NCBI RefSeq assembly: GCF_026107375.2
Contig: NZ_JAPCIA010000001.1
Location: 1,550,001-1,614,000 of the forward strand
Source of the DNA: Sphingomonas sp. BT-65
GTDB taxonomy: Bacteria > Pseudomonadota > Alphaproteobacteria > Sphingomonadales > Sphingomonadaceae
Reading direction: 5' to 3'
Length of the DNA: 64,000 nucleotides
Both the position numbers and the translations under genes were made by a program. Positions 43,613-55,068 of the stretch are shown piece by piece (position 1 is the first letter of the stretch; each line of letters begins with the position of its first letter). The notes under the pieces were generated by a model. It worked only from the letters and a program-made list of their open reading frames with translations. It did not search any database and had not been told where the DNA came from.

Positions 43613-44604
43613 GCACGCTCCGCCAGCTTGCGCTCCCAGGCGAGCGCATGCGCGACGATGCGGTCGAGATCGTCATGCTGCGGGCGCCACGGGAGCGCTT
43701 CGAGGATCGCACGATTGTCCGACACCAGTTCGTCGGGGTCGCCCGCGCGGCGGCCCTCGAGGCGGCGCTCGATCTTCATATTGGTCACGCGATCCACCGC
43801 ATCCAGCACCTCGAGCACCGAATAGCCGCGGCCATAGCCGGCGTTGAGGAAGTGGCTCTTGCCCGGCTCGGCGATCAGCAGGTCGAGCGCATCGACATGC
43901 GCCGCGGCAAGATCGCTGACATGGATATAGTCGCGCACCCCGGTGCCGTCGCGAGTCGCGAAATCGGTGCCGAACACGCTGACATGCCCGCGCTTGCCGG
44001 TCGCCGCCTCGGCCGCGATCTTGATGAGATGCGTCGCGCCCGCCGTGCTCTGGCCCGAGCGGCCCTGCGGATCGGCGCCCGCGACGTTGAAGTAGCGCAG
44101 CGCCGCGAAGTTGAGCGGATGCGCTGCGGCGACATCGCGCAGCATATGTTCGGTCATCAGCTTCGACATGCCATAGGGATTGATCGGCAGCTGCGGCGCA
44201 TTTTCGCGGATGGGCACGATTTCGGGGATGCCATAGGTCGCGGCGGTCGAGGAGAAGATGAAGTGCTTCACGCCCTCGCGTACCGCGCTCTCGATCAGGC
44301 TGCGGCTCGCGGCGGTGTTGTTGCGGTAATATTTGAGCGGGTCGCTGACCGATTCCGGCACCACCACCGATCCGGCGAAATGCATGATCGCGGTCACGCC
44401 ATGGTCGCGGATCGCCGCGCGCACCTTGTCGTCGTCGGCGACGTTGGCGACGACCAGCGCCGCCCGCGGATCGACCGCCCAGTCGAAGCCGGTAACGAGA
44501 TTGTCGACCACCACCACGCGCCACCCAGCATCGAGCAGCGCCAGCACGGCATGGCTGCCGATATAGCCTGCTCCGCCCGTCACCATCACCGCGCCATCAC
44601 GCAT
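43609..44604 (-). CDS. galE: UDP-glucose 4-epimerase
   Basis: A 331-residue short-chain dehydrogenase-type epimerase. VMVTGGAGYIGSHAVLALL binds NAD; FSSTAATYG supplies the Ser/Thr and NPYGMSKLMTE the YxxxK catalytic pair; ALRYFNVAGADP and GVRDYIHVSDLA are GalE hallmarks. It interconverts UDP-glucose and UDP-galactose for envelope polysaccharides. ATG 44604 has GAGGTGAG 4 bases upstream, preferred over longer frames. It is coupled to marC and may supply sugar donors to the nearby glycosyltransferases. Confidence 0.95.
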   Translation of the reverse strand: MRDGAVMVTGGAGYIGSHAVLALLDAGWRVVVVDNLVTGFDWAVDPRAALVVANVADDDKVRAAIRDHGVTAIMHFAGSVVVPESVSDPLKYYRNNTAASRSLIESAVREGVKHFIFSSTAATYGIPEIVPIRENAPQLPINPYGMSKLMTEHMLRDVAAAHPLNFAALRYFNVAGADPQGRSGQSTAGATHLIKIAAEAATGKRGHVSVFGTDFATRDGTGVRDYIHVSDLAAAHVDALDLLIAEPGKSHFLNAGYGRGYSVLEVLDAVDRVTNMKIERRLEGRRAGDPDELVSDNRAILEALPWRPQHDDLDRIVAHALAWERKLAERA

Positions 44605-44673
44605 AAAGCTCACCTCTAGTTGCCCGCCCCGCTCAACCCTATCTTGGGCGGCGTAGCAAGGAGTTGAGGCGAA

Positions 44674-45219
44674 ATGACTACCGAAACCGCAATCTTCGCG
44701 GGCGGCTGCTTCTGGTGCGTTGAGGCCGTGTTCAAGGACCTGATCGGCGTTCAGTCGGTCGAAAGTGGCTATATTGGCGGGCATGTCGAGAACCCGACCT
44801 ACAAGGCGGTCTGCGGCGGCGACACCGGCCATGCCGAGGCACTCAAGGTCGTCTTCGACCCGGCGCAGATCACCTACGGCGACCTGCTCGACATTTTCTT
44901 CGCGACGCACGACCCGACCCAGCTCAACCGCCAGGGCAACGATGTCGGCACGCAATACCGCTCGGCGATCTTCCCCCAGTCACCCGAGCAGGAAGAAGCG
45001 GCGAAGGCCGGGATCGCACGCAACCAGAGCGAATGGCCCGCGCCGATCGTCACGTCGATCGAGGCGAACGACACCTGGTGGCCGGCCGAAGCCTATCACC
45101 AGGATTATTGGGAAGGCGAAGGCCGGCGCAATCCATATTGCCTCGCGGTGATCCCGCCCAAGCTCAACAAGCTGCGCAAGAGCTTCGCCGCGCGAATCAA
45201 GGAGGGGGCGGCCGCCTAG
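44674..45219 (+). CDS. msrA: peptide methionine (S)-S-oxide reductase
   Basis: A 181-residue MsrA with the catalytic motif [13 protein letters not shown] (Cys12, Cys15), [24 protein letters not shown] and [22 protein letters not shown]. It repairs methionine sulfoxide in proteins using thioredoxin. It is divergent from galE with 69 bases between. A probable terminator overlaps its end. Confidence 0.96.
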   Translation: MTTETAIFAGGCFWCVEAVFKDLIGVQSVESGYIGGHVENPTYKAVCGGDTGHAEALKVVFDPAQITYGDLLDIFFATHDPTQLNRQGNDVGTQYRSAIFPQSPEQEEAAKAGIARNQSEWPAPIVTSIEANDTWWPAEAYHQDYWEGEGRRNPYCLAVIPPKLNKLRKSFAARIKEGAAA

Positions 45220-45235
45220 ACCGCCCCGCTTTTCC
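45205..45235 (+). terminator. probable msrA terminator
   Basis: GGGGCGG (45205-45211) pairs with CCGCCCC (45221-45227), followed by GCTTTTCC. The stem begins inside the msrA 3' end and spans its stop codon. The convergent aqpZ gene ends just beyond. Confidence 0.55.
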
Positions 45236-45984
45236 TATTCCTCCGCGGCCGGGAGCGGTCCGCCCTCGACCGGCGGCCGCTTGGCAGCTTCGGCGCCGAG
45301 CATCTTGTAGACCAGCCCGCCGATGATCCCGCCGGCGATCGGCGCGACCCAGAACAGCCACAGCTGCTGGATCGCCCAGCCGCCCACGACCAGCGCCGGC
45401 CCGGTGCTGCGCGCCGGGTTGACCGAGGTGTTGGTCACGGGAATCGAGATGAGGTGGATCAGCGTCAGCGCGAGGCCGATCGCGATCGGCGCGAAGCCCG
45501 CGGGGGCGCGGCTGTCGGTCGATCCCATGATGATCAGCAGGAACATCGCGGTCAGCACGACCTCGATGATCAGCGCCGCATGCATGCTGAACTGGCCCGG
45601 CGAATGCTCGGCGAAGCCGTTGGCGGCGAGCCCGCCCGCGAGATCGTAGCCGCCCGGCGCACCGCTCGCGATGCAATAGAGCAGCCACGCCGCCACGGCG
45701 CCGCCGATCACCTGCGCGATCACGTAGAGCGGGATGTCCTTCGCCGCGAAGCGTCCGCCCGCCCACAGGCCGAGCGTCACCGCCGGATTGAGGTGACAGC
45801 CCGAGATATGTCCGATCGAATAGGCCATGGTCAGCACCGTCAGGCCGAAGGCGAACGATACGCCGAGCAGCCCGATCCCGACCTCCGGAAACGCCGCCGC
45901 CAGCACTGCGCTGCCGCAGCCGCCGAAGACCAGCCAGAAGGTGCCGATCAACTCGGCCAGACCCCGTTGCACATTGGTCATCAT
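45235..45984 (-). CDS. aqpZ: aquaporin Z
   Basis: A 249-residue six-helix channel with both pore motifs: [15 protein letters not shown] and [29 protein letters not shown] and the aromatic/Arg filter context fit water-selective AqpZ rather than glycerol facilitators. Two ATGs (45984, 45981) follow GGGAGAGG; the second has the better spacing, and the difference is one residue. The C-terminal tail ([17 protein letters not shown]) is cytoplasmic. Confidence 0.95.
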   Translation of the reverse strand: MMTNVQRGLAELIGTFWLVFGGCGSAVLAAAFPEVGIGLLGVSFAFGLTVLTMAYSIGHISGCHLNPAVTLGLWAGGRFAAKDIPLYVIAQVIGGAVAAWLLYCIASGAPGGYDLAGGLAANGFAEHSPGQFSMHAALIIEVVLTAMFLLIIMGSTDSRAPAGFAPIAIGLALTLIHLISIPVTNTSVNPARSTGPALVVGGWAIQQLWLFWVAPIAGGIIGGLVYKMLGAEAAKRPPVEGGPLPAAEE

Positions 45985-46080
45985 GCCTCTCCCACTCTCG
46001 TGTTCGAACACTCGCCCGGTACGCGGCGAGGCGGAGACTAGGACTCGTTGCGCGGGTGTAAAGGGCTTAGTTTTCCACAA

Positions 46081-47031
46081 CTAGCGGTGCGCGGCGCGGC
46101 GCAGCCGGTCGTTGATCGCGATCCCGATCCCCTCGTCGGGCACGGGGGCGACGGCGATCGCGGCGCAATCCGACTCGTCTGCGCGGTGCAGCGCGTCGAA
46201 CAGCTTCGCCGCCGCTTCGGTCAAGTCGCCCGAAGCGGACAGCGTGTCATGGCCGGCAATCGCGCCGAAGCCGATCAGCCACTCGTCGGCACAGCGCTCG
46301 GTCGCGTCGAGCCGGACCGGCTTGGCGGGCGCATAATGGCTGGCGAGTTGGCCGGGCGCCTCGATCTTTTCACTCCCGCCAGCCAGCCAGCGGCCGATCT
46401 CGCGCTCGATCGCCTCGGCCGGAATCGGGCCCGGGCGCAGCAGCCGCGGGGCCCCGCCGAGCGCGACGATGGTCGATTCAATGCCCCCGCTGGTCGGCCC
46501 GTCATCGACGATCAGCGGGATGCGTCCGTCGAGGCTGGCGGCGACATGGCTCGCCCGTGTCGGGCTGATCGTGCCGCTGGCATTGGCCGAGGGCGCTGCG
46601 AGCGGCTTGCCGGAGGCGGCGAGCAGCGCCTGCATCGCGCGATGCTGCGGCACACGGAGCGCGACGGTGTCGAGCCCGGCGGTGACCAGCCCCGCGATCG
46701 CGGCGTCGGGCCGCAGCGGGAGCACCAGCGTGAGCGGACCTGGCCAGAACGCGTCGGCCAGCGCGCGCGCGTCGCGATCGAACTGTGCGATCCGCTCGGC
46801 CGCCTGGCGATCCGCGACATGGACGATCAGCGGATTGAAGGAGGGGCGGCCCTTGGCCGCGTAGATCGCCGCGACCGCGTCCCGATTCGTCGCGTCCGCG
46901 GCAAGGCCATAGACCGTCTCGGTCGGCACCGCGACGCATCCGCCCGCCGCGACCAGCGCCGCAGCCTCGGCAATCGCCGCCTCGCCGTAGGGTAAGGTAC
47001 GGGTCTCTACGCGTGGATTTGGAGCGGCCAT
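46081..47031 (-). CDS. sua5: L-threonylcarbamoyladenylate synthase, Sua5/YwlC type
   Basis: A 316-residue protein: an N-terminal YrdC domain (GGCVAVPTETVYGLAADAT, KGRPSFNPLIVHV, SGKPLAAPSANASGTISPT, DDGPTSGGIESTIV) plus a C-terminal Sua5 domain (HYAPAKPVRL). It makes threonylcarbamoyl-AMP for t6A modification at position 37 of ANN-decoding tRNAs. The two-domain length separates it from short TsaC. It is divergent from the acyl-CoA dehydrogenase gene by 45 bases. Confidence 0.94.
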   Translation of the reverse strand: MAAPNPRVETRTLPYGEAAIAEAAALVAAGGCVAVPTETVYGLAADATNRDAVAAIYAAKGRPSFNPLIVHVADRQAAERIAQFDRDARALADAFWPGPLTLVLPLRPDAAIAGLVTAGLDTVALRVPQHRAMQALLAASGKPLAAPSANASGTISPTRASHVAASLDGRIPLIVDDGPTSGGIESTIVALGGAPRLLRPGPIPAEAIEREIGRWLAGGSEKIEAPGQLASHYAPAKPVRLDATERCADEWLIGFGAIAGHDTLSASGDLTEAAAKLFDALHRADESDCAAIAVAPVPDEGIGIAINDRLRRAAHR

Positions 47032-47076
47032 AGCTGCTGGCTATAGCGGGGAGAAAATACCGGCAAGAGAGGACCG

Positions 47077-48783
47077 ATGAGCTTCACCCCCGCCACCGCC
47101 GAGCAGCGCTTCGTGCTGGAGCATGTCGCCGGCATTTCGGAGCTGTCCGAAGCCGCGACGCCCGACCTGGTCGACGCGGTGCTGGAGGGCGCAGGCGCGT
47201 TCGCGGCGGGCGAATGGGCGCCGCTCGATCGCGCCGGCGACACGGTGGGCGCGAAATGGACGCCCGAGGGCGTGAAGATGCCCCAGGGCTATCCGGAGGC
47301 CTACAAGGCTTATGTCGAGGGCGGCTGGGGGACGATCGGCTCGCCCGAAGCCTTTGGCGGCCAGGGCCTGCCCTTCACCCTCGCGACCGCGGTGCTGGAA
47401 ACGCTGGGCACCGCGAACATGGGCTTCGCGCTGTGCCCGACGCTCAATGTCGGCGCGATCGAGTCGCTGGTGCATCACGGCACGCCCGAGCAACAGGATC
47501 TGTGGTTGCCCAAGCTCGCGACCGGCGAATGGACCGGCACGATGAACCTGACCGAGCCGCAGGCGGGCAGCGACGTCGGCGCGCTCAAGACCCGTGCCGA
47601 GCCGCGCGCCGACGGCAGATGGTCGATCACCGGGACCAAGATCTTCATCAGCTTCGGCGACCACGACTTGGCGGACAATATCGTCCACCTCGTCCTCGCG
47701 CGCACGCCCGATGCGCCGCCGGGGACCAAGGGCATCTCGCTGTTCCTGGTGCCGAAGTACCGGCTGGACGCCGACGGAAACCCGGCCGAGTTCAACGATG
47801 TCCGCGTCGTCTCAATCGAGCACAAGATGGGGCTGCACGCCTCCCCAACCTGCGTCCTCTCGTTCGGCGACCATGGCGATTGCGTCGGCGAGTTGATCGG
47901 GGCCGAGCTCGGCGGGATGCGCGCGATGTTCACGATGATGAACAATGCGCGGCTCAATGTCGGCCTGCAGGGCGTGCAGGTCGCCGAGCGCGCGACGCAG
48001 CGCGCCGTCGCCTATGCCCGCGAGCGCATCCAGTCGGCGCGGGCGGGACATGGCCGCGAGCCGGTGGCGATCATCGAGCATCCCGATGTCCGCCGCATGC
48101 TGTTGCGGATGAAGGCGCAGACGATGGCGGCACGCGCTTTGGTCTATCTCGCCGCCTCGATGGTCGATCGCGCCAATGCCGGCGATGCGGCGGCGAGGGC
48201 GCGGCTCGAATTGCTCACCCCGCTCGCCAAGGCGCACGGCACCGATCTCGGCAACGAGGTCGCCAGCCTCGGCATCCAGGTGCATGGCGGCATGGGCTAT
48301 ATCGAGGAGACCGGCGCCGCCCAGCATTTCCGCGACGCGCGCATCACCCCGATCTATGAGGGCACCAACGGCATCCAGGCCGCCGATCTCGTGGGCCGCA
48401 AGCTGAGCATGGACAATGGCGGCACGCTGCTCGCACTGACCGCGCAGATGCGCGGCGAGGCGCAGGACGCCGGGCTGATCGCGCTGATCGACGCGTGCGA
48501 GGAGGTCGGCCGCCACATGCTGGCGAGCGAGATTGATGACCGGCTTGCCGGCTCTTATCCGTTCCTGACGATGCTGTCGGTCGCCGTGTGTGGCTGGCTG
48601 ATGGAGAAGCAGCGCGGCATCGCTGCGAGCGCGGAGGGCGACCCGGCGTTCCTCGCCCTGAAGCAGGCGGCAGCGCGATTTTACGTCGAGCAGATCGTGC
48701 CCGAGGCTTTGGGGCTGAAGGCAGCGGCGATGGCGAAGGCGGAAGTGCTTTACGCGGTGGATGCGGAGACGTTCGCGGCCTAG
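47077..48783 (+). CDS. acyl-CoA dehydrogenase, long DmdC-like form
   Basis: A 568-residue flavoenzyme. MNLTEPQAGSDVGAL and GTKIFISFGDHDLADNIVHLVLAR are the FAD/substrate motifs; GGMGYIEETGAAQHFRDARITPIYEGTNGIQA is the C-terminal signature, with the catalytic Glu in IYEGTN. The ~150-residue C-terminal extension is typical of the DmdC/FadE-like subgroup, acting on 3-methylmercaptopropionyl-CoA or medium acyl-CoAs. AGAGG precedes the ATG. No electron-transfer flavoprotein gene lies nearby. Its stop shares a CTAG with the GntR gene. Confidence 0.92.
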   Translation: MSFTPATAEQRFVLEHVAGISELSEAATPDLVDAVLEGAGAFAAGEWAPLDRAGDTVGAKWTPEGVKMPQGYPEAYKAYVEGGWGTIGSPEAFGGQGLPFTLATAVLETLGTANMGFALCPTLNVGAIESLVHHGTPEQQDLWLPKLATGEWTGTMNLTEPQAGSDVGALKTRAEPRADGRWSITGTKIFISFGDHDLADNIVHLVLARTPDAPPGTKGISLFLVPKYRLDADGNPAEFNDVRVVSIEHKMGLHASPTCVLSFGDHGDCVGELIGAELGGMRAMFTMMNNARLNVGLQGVQVAERATQRAVAYARERIQSARAGHGREPVAIIEHPDVRRMLLRMKAQTMAARALVYLAASMVDRANAGDAAARARLELLTPLAKAHGTDLGNEVASLGIQVHGGMGYIEETGAAQHFRDARITPIYEGTNGIQAADLVGRKLSMDNGGTLLALTAQMRGEAQDAGLIALIDACEEVGRHMLASEIDDRLAGSYPFLTMLSVAVCGWLMEKQRGIAASAEGDPAFLALKQAAARFYVEQIVPEALGLKAAAMAKAEVLYAVDAETFAA

Positions 48784-49136
48784 GCGATCTCGCGGTCCAG
48801 CAGCTCGTGCGCGTTCAGCCCCAGCAGCGCGATATGCTCGCGCACCTTGGGCCAGTAGCTGGTCAGGAAGCGGTCGCGCTCGGCGATCTTGAGCCGCTCG
48901 ACCGCGCCGGGCAGCACGAACATGCCGACGCCGCGGCGCACCTCGACATAGCCGTCGTCCTGGAAGCTCTGATAGGCCTTGGCGACGGTCAGCGGGTTGG
49001 CGCCATGCTCGGCAGCAAGCGCGCGCACCGACGGCAACTGGTCCCCCGCCCGGTATTCGCCGCGCAGGATCGCCGTGGCGATGCTGGCGCGAAGCTTCAG
49101 ATAAACCGGGCTGTCTTCATGCTCGAGCGCTGTCAT
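48780..49136 (-). CDS. GntR-family regulator, YtrA subfamily
   Basis: A 118-residue regulator: winged helix SPVYLKLRASIATAILRGEYRAGDQLPSVRALAAEHGANPLTVAKAY-type sequence, then DGYVEVRRGVGMFVLPGA, and only two short C-terminal helices. This small effector part defines the YtrA subfamily, usually linked to ABC transporters, but none is adjacent. It may autoregulate or control the acyl-CoA dehydrogenase, which is not shown. A conserved Arg-rich wing is present. Confidence 0.9.
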   Translation of the reverse strand: MTALEHEDSPVYLKLRASIATAILRGEYRAGDQLPSVRALAAEHGANPLTVAKAYQSFQDDGYVEVRRGVGMFVLPGAVERLKIAERDRFLTSYWPKVREHIALLGLNAHELLDREIA

Positions 49137-49188
49137 GCTGCCTTAATACAGCATGGGAGCGGAAAGTTCCACCCCTAAGGCGGTTTCG

Positions 49189-49788
49189 TCAGATACCGTC
49201 CGTCGCGGTTCCGCCCCATGTCGAGACGACCTTGGCCATGTCGGGCCGGGGACGCTCCTCCAGCAGCTTGCCGGCCGTACCGATGAACACGAAGCCCACG
49301 ATACGCTCGGACGCGGCGCCGAACAGGTCGCGCACGCGATCGCTATACGCTGCCCAGCCGGTGAGCCAGCACCCGGCATAGCCGCTGGCGTGCACCGCGT
49401 GGAGCAGGTTCATCGTCACCGCGCCCGCCGACAGCTCCTGTTCCCACAATGGGATATGGCTCTCGACCTTGGGGGAAGCGAGCACGACCACCAGCGCCGG
49501 GGCCTGCCGTGCGAACTGGTCCATCGCCTCGATCTCCAGCCGTCCCGCCCCGGGCTTTTCAGCGCGATAGGCATCGATGATCCCCGCCGCGAGCGCGTCG
49601 CGCGCTTCCGCCGGCACCACCACGAACCGCCACGGCGCGAGCTTGCCATGGTCGGGCGTGCGCGCCGCGATCTCGAGGATCCGCGCCAGTTCACCCGCAT
49701 CGGGCGCAGGGGGGATCAGGTCGCGCGCCTTGGCCGAGCGGCGGGTGGCGAGCAGCGTAAGCGGGGTGGAGCGATCGTTGAAGGTCAT
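49189..49788 (-). CDS. nitroreductase family protein, YdjA-like
   Basis: A 199-residue FMN-binding protein. LLATRRSAKARDLIPPAPD (Arg motif for FMN phosphate), AARTPDHGKLAPWRFVVV, MNLLHAVHASGYAGCWLTGW and RIVGFVFIGT follow the YdjA order. The usual reaction is NAD(P)H-dependent reduction of nitro or quinone compounds, but the physiological substrate is unknown. It stands between the GntR gene and the peptide transporter with no clear partner. Confidence 0.88.
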   Translation of the reverse strand: MTFNDRSTPLTLLATRRSAKARDLIPPAPDAGELARILEIAARTPDHGKLAPWRFVVVPAEARDALAAGIIDAYRAEKPGAGRLEIEAMDQFARQAPALVVVLASPKVESHIPLWEQELSAGAVTMNLLHAVHASGYAGCWLTGWAAYSDRVRDLFGAASERIVGFVFIGTAGKLLEERPRPDMAKVVSTWGGTATDGI

Positions 49789-49970
49789 GCGCGCGCCCTA
49801 GCGGCTCTTGCGGCGCAGCAAAAGCGACCGCCCCATGAAATCGCTCAGCCAGGGTTCAGTTACGTGTGACACAATCCCGCTTCACATGGCGATTTTCGCC
49901 GTTAGGCTCCCGCGCAGCAATCCGCCCCGCGCGCACGGGGCAGGAATCTGTTTGATAAAGGGGTTCGAAA

Positions 49971-51608
49971 TTGCCGCATTTCAAAGACGTAGCATTATGG
50001 GCGGAGGCCGAGTGGATCGCCGTGATCGCCACGGTCCTGCTCTTCGCCTTCCTCGCGGGCGGGGCGCTGATCGCCGCCAGCAAGAAGCCGGAATTCGCGG
50101 GCCATCCCAAGGGCCTGTACATGCTGTTCTTCGCCGAGATGTGGGAGCGTTTCTCCTACTACGGCATGCGCGCCATCCTGATCTTCTACTTGACCCAGCA
50201 TTGGCTGTTCTCGGACGGCAAGTCGAACCTGATCTACGGCGCCTATACGTCACTGGTCTACATCACCCCGGTACTCGGCGGCTATCTCGCCGACCGTTAT
50301 TTGGGCCAGCGCAAGGCGGTGATCTTCGGCGGCCTGCTGCTCGCCGCGGGTCACTCGCTGATGGCGGTCGAGGGCACGGGCGGGCAGAATGACCCGACCA
50401 TCAACGTCTTCTGGCTGGCGCTCGCCTTCATCATCGTCGGCTCGGGCTTTTTGAAGGCAAACATCTCGGTGATGGTCGGGCAGCTCTACAACCTCACCGA
50501 CACGCGCCGCGACGCGGCCTATACGATCTTCTACATGGGCATCAACGTGGGCGCCGCGCTCGGCACCATCCTGGTCGCCTATCTCGGCCAGACGATCGGC
50601 TGGGGCTTCGGCTTCGGCCTTGCCGGCATCGGCATGCTCGCCGGCCTGATCGTGTTCGTGCTGGGCAAGGCGTCGCTCCACGGCGCAGGAGAAGCGCCCG
50701 CGCCGCTGTCGCGTTCGCGCGAGTGGACGCTCTACGGCGTCGGCTTCGCGTCGGTCGCGGTGATCTGGGCGCTGGTCCAGTATCAGGACGTGATCCAGAC
50801 GCTGCTCGCCATCTCGGGCGTCGCGCTGCTCGGCTATGTCCTCTACGAGAGCTTCAAGCTGCCCAAGGAACCGCGCGAGCGCATGTTCGCGATCCTGTTC
50901 CTGATCTCATTGAATCCGATCTTCTGGGGCCTGTTCGAGCAGGCGGGCGGTTCGATGAACCTGTTCACCGACGAGTTCGTGGACCGCGGCGGCGTGCCGG
51001 CGGGCATCTTCCAGTCGATCAACCCGATCTACATCATCCTGCTCGCGCCGCTCTTTGCCGGGCTGTGGCAGATGCTGGGCAAGCGCGGCATCGAGCCGTC
51101 GGCACCCGCCAAGTTCGGCCTCGCTCTGCTGCAGATGGGCTTCGCCAACCTCGTGCTGGTGTGGGGCGCGCACGCCTGGGGGATCGCCGCGATGACGCCG
51201 GTGTTCCTCGTCTTCGCCTATTATTTCTTCGCGACCACCGCGGAGCTGTGCCTGTCGCCCGTCGGCCTGTCGGCGATGAACCGGCTCGCGCCCAAGTTCC
51301 TCGCCTCGCTCATCATGGGCGCCTGGTTCTACATGACCGCGGTCGGCAATTTCGTCGCGGGCAAGATCGGCGAGGCGACTGGCGGTCATGACGGCCAGAT
51401 GACCAAGGACGGTCTGCTCGACATCTACAGCCTGTTCGGCTGGATCGCGATCGGCGTGGGCGTGGGCGTGCTGGTGCTCAGTCCGATCGTGAAGCGCTGG
51501 ATGCATCTCGATACGCTCAGGGACGACAAGGACCTGGCGGGCGAGCCGGAACTGGCGGAGAATCAGGCGGCCGGGATGCGACCGGATCTGGAGACCAAGC
51601 CGGTCTGA
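49971..51608 (+). CDS. POT/PTR family peptide MFS transporter
   Basis: A 545-residue proton-coupled oligopeptide transporter with about 13-14 helices. FFAEMWERFSYYGMRAIL is the ExxERFxYY proton/peptide motif; TIFYMGINVGAALG is the FYxxINxG signature; FEQAGGSMNLF in the second half is also conserved. It imports di- and tripeptides. The start is TTG 49971, 7 bases after AAGGGG; the gene ends before a strong terminator. The N-terminal extra helix (about 13-35) is common in this bacterial subgroup. Confidence 0.93.
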   Translation: MPHFKDVALWAEAEWIAVIATVLLFAFLAGGALIAASKKPEFAGHPKGLYMLFFAEMWERFSYYGMRAILIFYLTQHWLFSDGKSNLIYGAYTSLVYITPVLGGYLADRYLGQRKAVIFGGLLLAAGHSLMAVEGTGGQNDPTINVFWLALAFIIVGSGFLKANISVMVGQLYNLTDTRRDAAYTIFYMGINVGAALGTILVAYLGQTIGWGFGFGLAGIGMLAGLIVFVLGKASLHGAGEAPAPLSRSREWTLYGVGFASVAVIWALVQYQDVIQTLLAISGVALLGYVLYESFKLPKEPRERMFAILFLISLNPIFWGLFEQAGGSMNLFTDEFVDRGGVPAGIFQSINPIYIILLAPLFAGLWQMLGKRGIEPSAPAKFGLALLQMGFANLVLVWGAHAWGIAAMTPVFLVFAYYFFATTAELCLSPVGLSAMNRLAPKFLASLIMGAWFYMTAVGNFVAGKIGEATGGHDGQMTKDGLLDIYSLFGWIAIGVGVGVLVLSPIVKRWMHLDTLRDDKDLAGEPELAENQAAGMRPDLETKPV

Positions 51609-51628
51609 CAAGGGCGCAAACCAAAACA

Positions 51629-51660
51629 GGGCGCGGGGAGCATCTCCCCGCGCCCTTTTT
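51629..51660 (+). terminator. intrinsic terminator of the peptide transporter
   Basis: GGGCGCGGGGA (51629-51639), loop GCATC, TCCCCGCGCCC (51645-51655), then TTTTT. It is a perfect 11-bp GC-rich stem with a U-tract, 20 bases after the stop codon. Confidence 0.95.
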
Positions 51661-51667
51661 ATGCCCG

Positions 51668-52170
51668 TCAGGCCAAGGCGGCTTCGTAGATACGGCGCAT
51701 GTCGGGGCCGAACGCGACCAGCATCACGTCGAGCTCCAGATCAGCCGCTATCGCTGCCCGGCATTCGCGCACTGCAATCGCCGCGGCCTGGTCGACCGGA
51801 AAGCGATAGACGCCGCAGCTGATCGCGGGGAAGGCGATGCTGCGGATGCCCTGCGCGGCCGCGATCTCGAAACAGCGGCGGTAGCAGCTCGCCAGCAATT
51901 CCGGCTCGCCCTTGCCCCCGCCCTGCCAGACTGGACCGACCGTGTGGATGATATAGCGCGCCGGCAGCCGATACCCACCCGTGAGCTTGGCATCACCAGT
52001 CTTGCAGCCGCCCAGCGCATAGAGCTTGCGGCATTCTTCGAGCAGCCCCGGTCCCGCCGCACGGTGAATCGCGCCATCGACCCCGCCCCCGCCGAGCAGG
52101 GACGAGTTCGCGGCGTTGACGATCGCATCGACATCGAGCCGGGTGATGTCCCCCTCGATGATGCGAAGGC

Positions 52171-52174
<4 letters not shown>
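51668..52174 (-). CDS. macrodomain protein, O-acetyl-ADP-ribose deacetylase-like
   Basis: A 168-residue MacroD/YmdB-type domain: [28 protein letters not shown] holds the Asn/Asp catalytic loop, [22 protein letters not shown] and [12 protein letters not shown] the ribose/phosphate loops. These enzymes hydrolyse O-acetyl-ADP-ribose (the sirtuin by-product) to acetate and ADP-ribose, or remove ADP-ribose from proteins. The ATG overlaps the acs stop (ATGA), so it is translationally coupled to acetyl-CoA synthetase. That context favours the acetate-releasing role. Confidence 0.92.
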
Positions 52175-54108
<1,934 letters not shown>

Positions 54109-54176
54109 CGCGTCTCCTTTCGGGCGCGACCTTTAGCGGGCACCATGCGGGGCGCAAGCGAACAAACGTTGCGCGA

Positions 54177-55043
54177 TCAGGCCTTTGACCGGGCATATTC
54201 CTGCGTGCCGCGGGTGATCACCCGGTCGCCCTCGACGATCTCGGCGATCGGGATGTCGGGCTGCGCCAGAATCTCGCGATAGAGCGGTGCAAAATCGGTC
54301 TCGACGGTGACGCGGAGCAACGCGTCGAAGCCCGGGATGACGAAGTAATTCTGCTGGAAATCGTCGATCCGGTATTCGGTGCGCATCACGCGCTTGAGGT
54401 CAAAGCCGATGCGGTTGGGGCTGTCGCTGTCGAGCGCGAAGCGGCTCTCGCCGAAGCTCGACACGATGCCCGAGCCATAGATGCGCAGCCCCTCGGCTTC
54501 CTCGATCAGTCCGAACTCGACGGTGTACCAATAGAGGCGCGAGAGCTGCGTGAGCGCACCCAGCTCCATCGCCCGCTGCCCGCCGCGGCCATAGGCCTCC
54601 ATATAATCGGCGAACACCGGGTCGGCGAGCATCGGGACATGGCCGAACACGTCGTGGAACACGTCCGGCTCCTGGAGATAGTCGAGCTGGTCCGGGCGGC
54701 GGATGAAGTTGCCCGCGACGAAGCGGCGATTGGCCATGTGGTCGAAGAACACCTCGTCGGGGACGAGCCCCGGCACCGCCACGACCTGCCAGCCGGTGAG
54801 CTTCATCAGCCGCTCGGAAAGCTCCTCGAAATTGGGGATGCCCGATTCGGACAGCTTGAGCAGCTCGAGGCCACGGAGATAGGCCTTCGAGGCGCGGCCG
54901 GGGAGCAGCTTGATCTGGCGCTCGAACAGCGTGTCCCACACGGCATGCTCGGCGGGCGTGAAGGCGTTCCAGTCCTGCGGGATCGTCCAGTCGGCCGCCG
55001 CACCCTCCGGCGGGCGGTCGAGAACATGGGTTTCGCTTATCAT
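54177..55043 (-). CDS. phhA: phenylalanine 4-monooxygenase
   Basis: A 288-residue aromatic amino acid hydroxylase. EPDVFHDVFGHVPML holds the two iron-binding His; YWYTVEFGLIEEAEGLRIYGSG holds the third ligand Glu. Using tetrahydropterin and oxygen it converts Phe to Tyr. ATG 55043 follows GAAGGG. The usual partner pterin-4a-carbinolamine dehydratase is not adjacent. It is divergent from the DUF2459 gene by 25 bases. Confidence 0.96.
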   Translation of the reverse strand: MISETHVLDRPPEGAAADWTIPQDWNAFTPAEHAVWDTLFERQIKLLPGRASKAYLRGLELLKLSESGIPNFEELSERLMKLTGWQVVAVPGLVPDEVFFDHMANRRFVAGNFIRRPDQLDYLQEPDVFHDVFGHVPMLADPVFADYMEAYGRGGQRAMELGALTQLSRLYWYTVEFGLIEEAEGLRIYGSGIVSSFGESRFALDSDSPNRIGFDLKRVMRTEYRIDDFQQNYFVIPGFDALLRVTVETDFAPLYREILAQPDIPIAEIVEGDRVITRGTQEYARSKA

Positions 55044-55068
55044 GCGCCCTTCATAACATGCGTCCGGC

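Noticed and set aside
49870..49905. TGTGAC...TTCACAT as a CRP-type site before the peptide transporter
   Set aside because: The half sites are too far apart for a CRP site, and no matching promoter was found.
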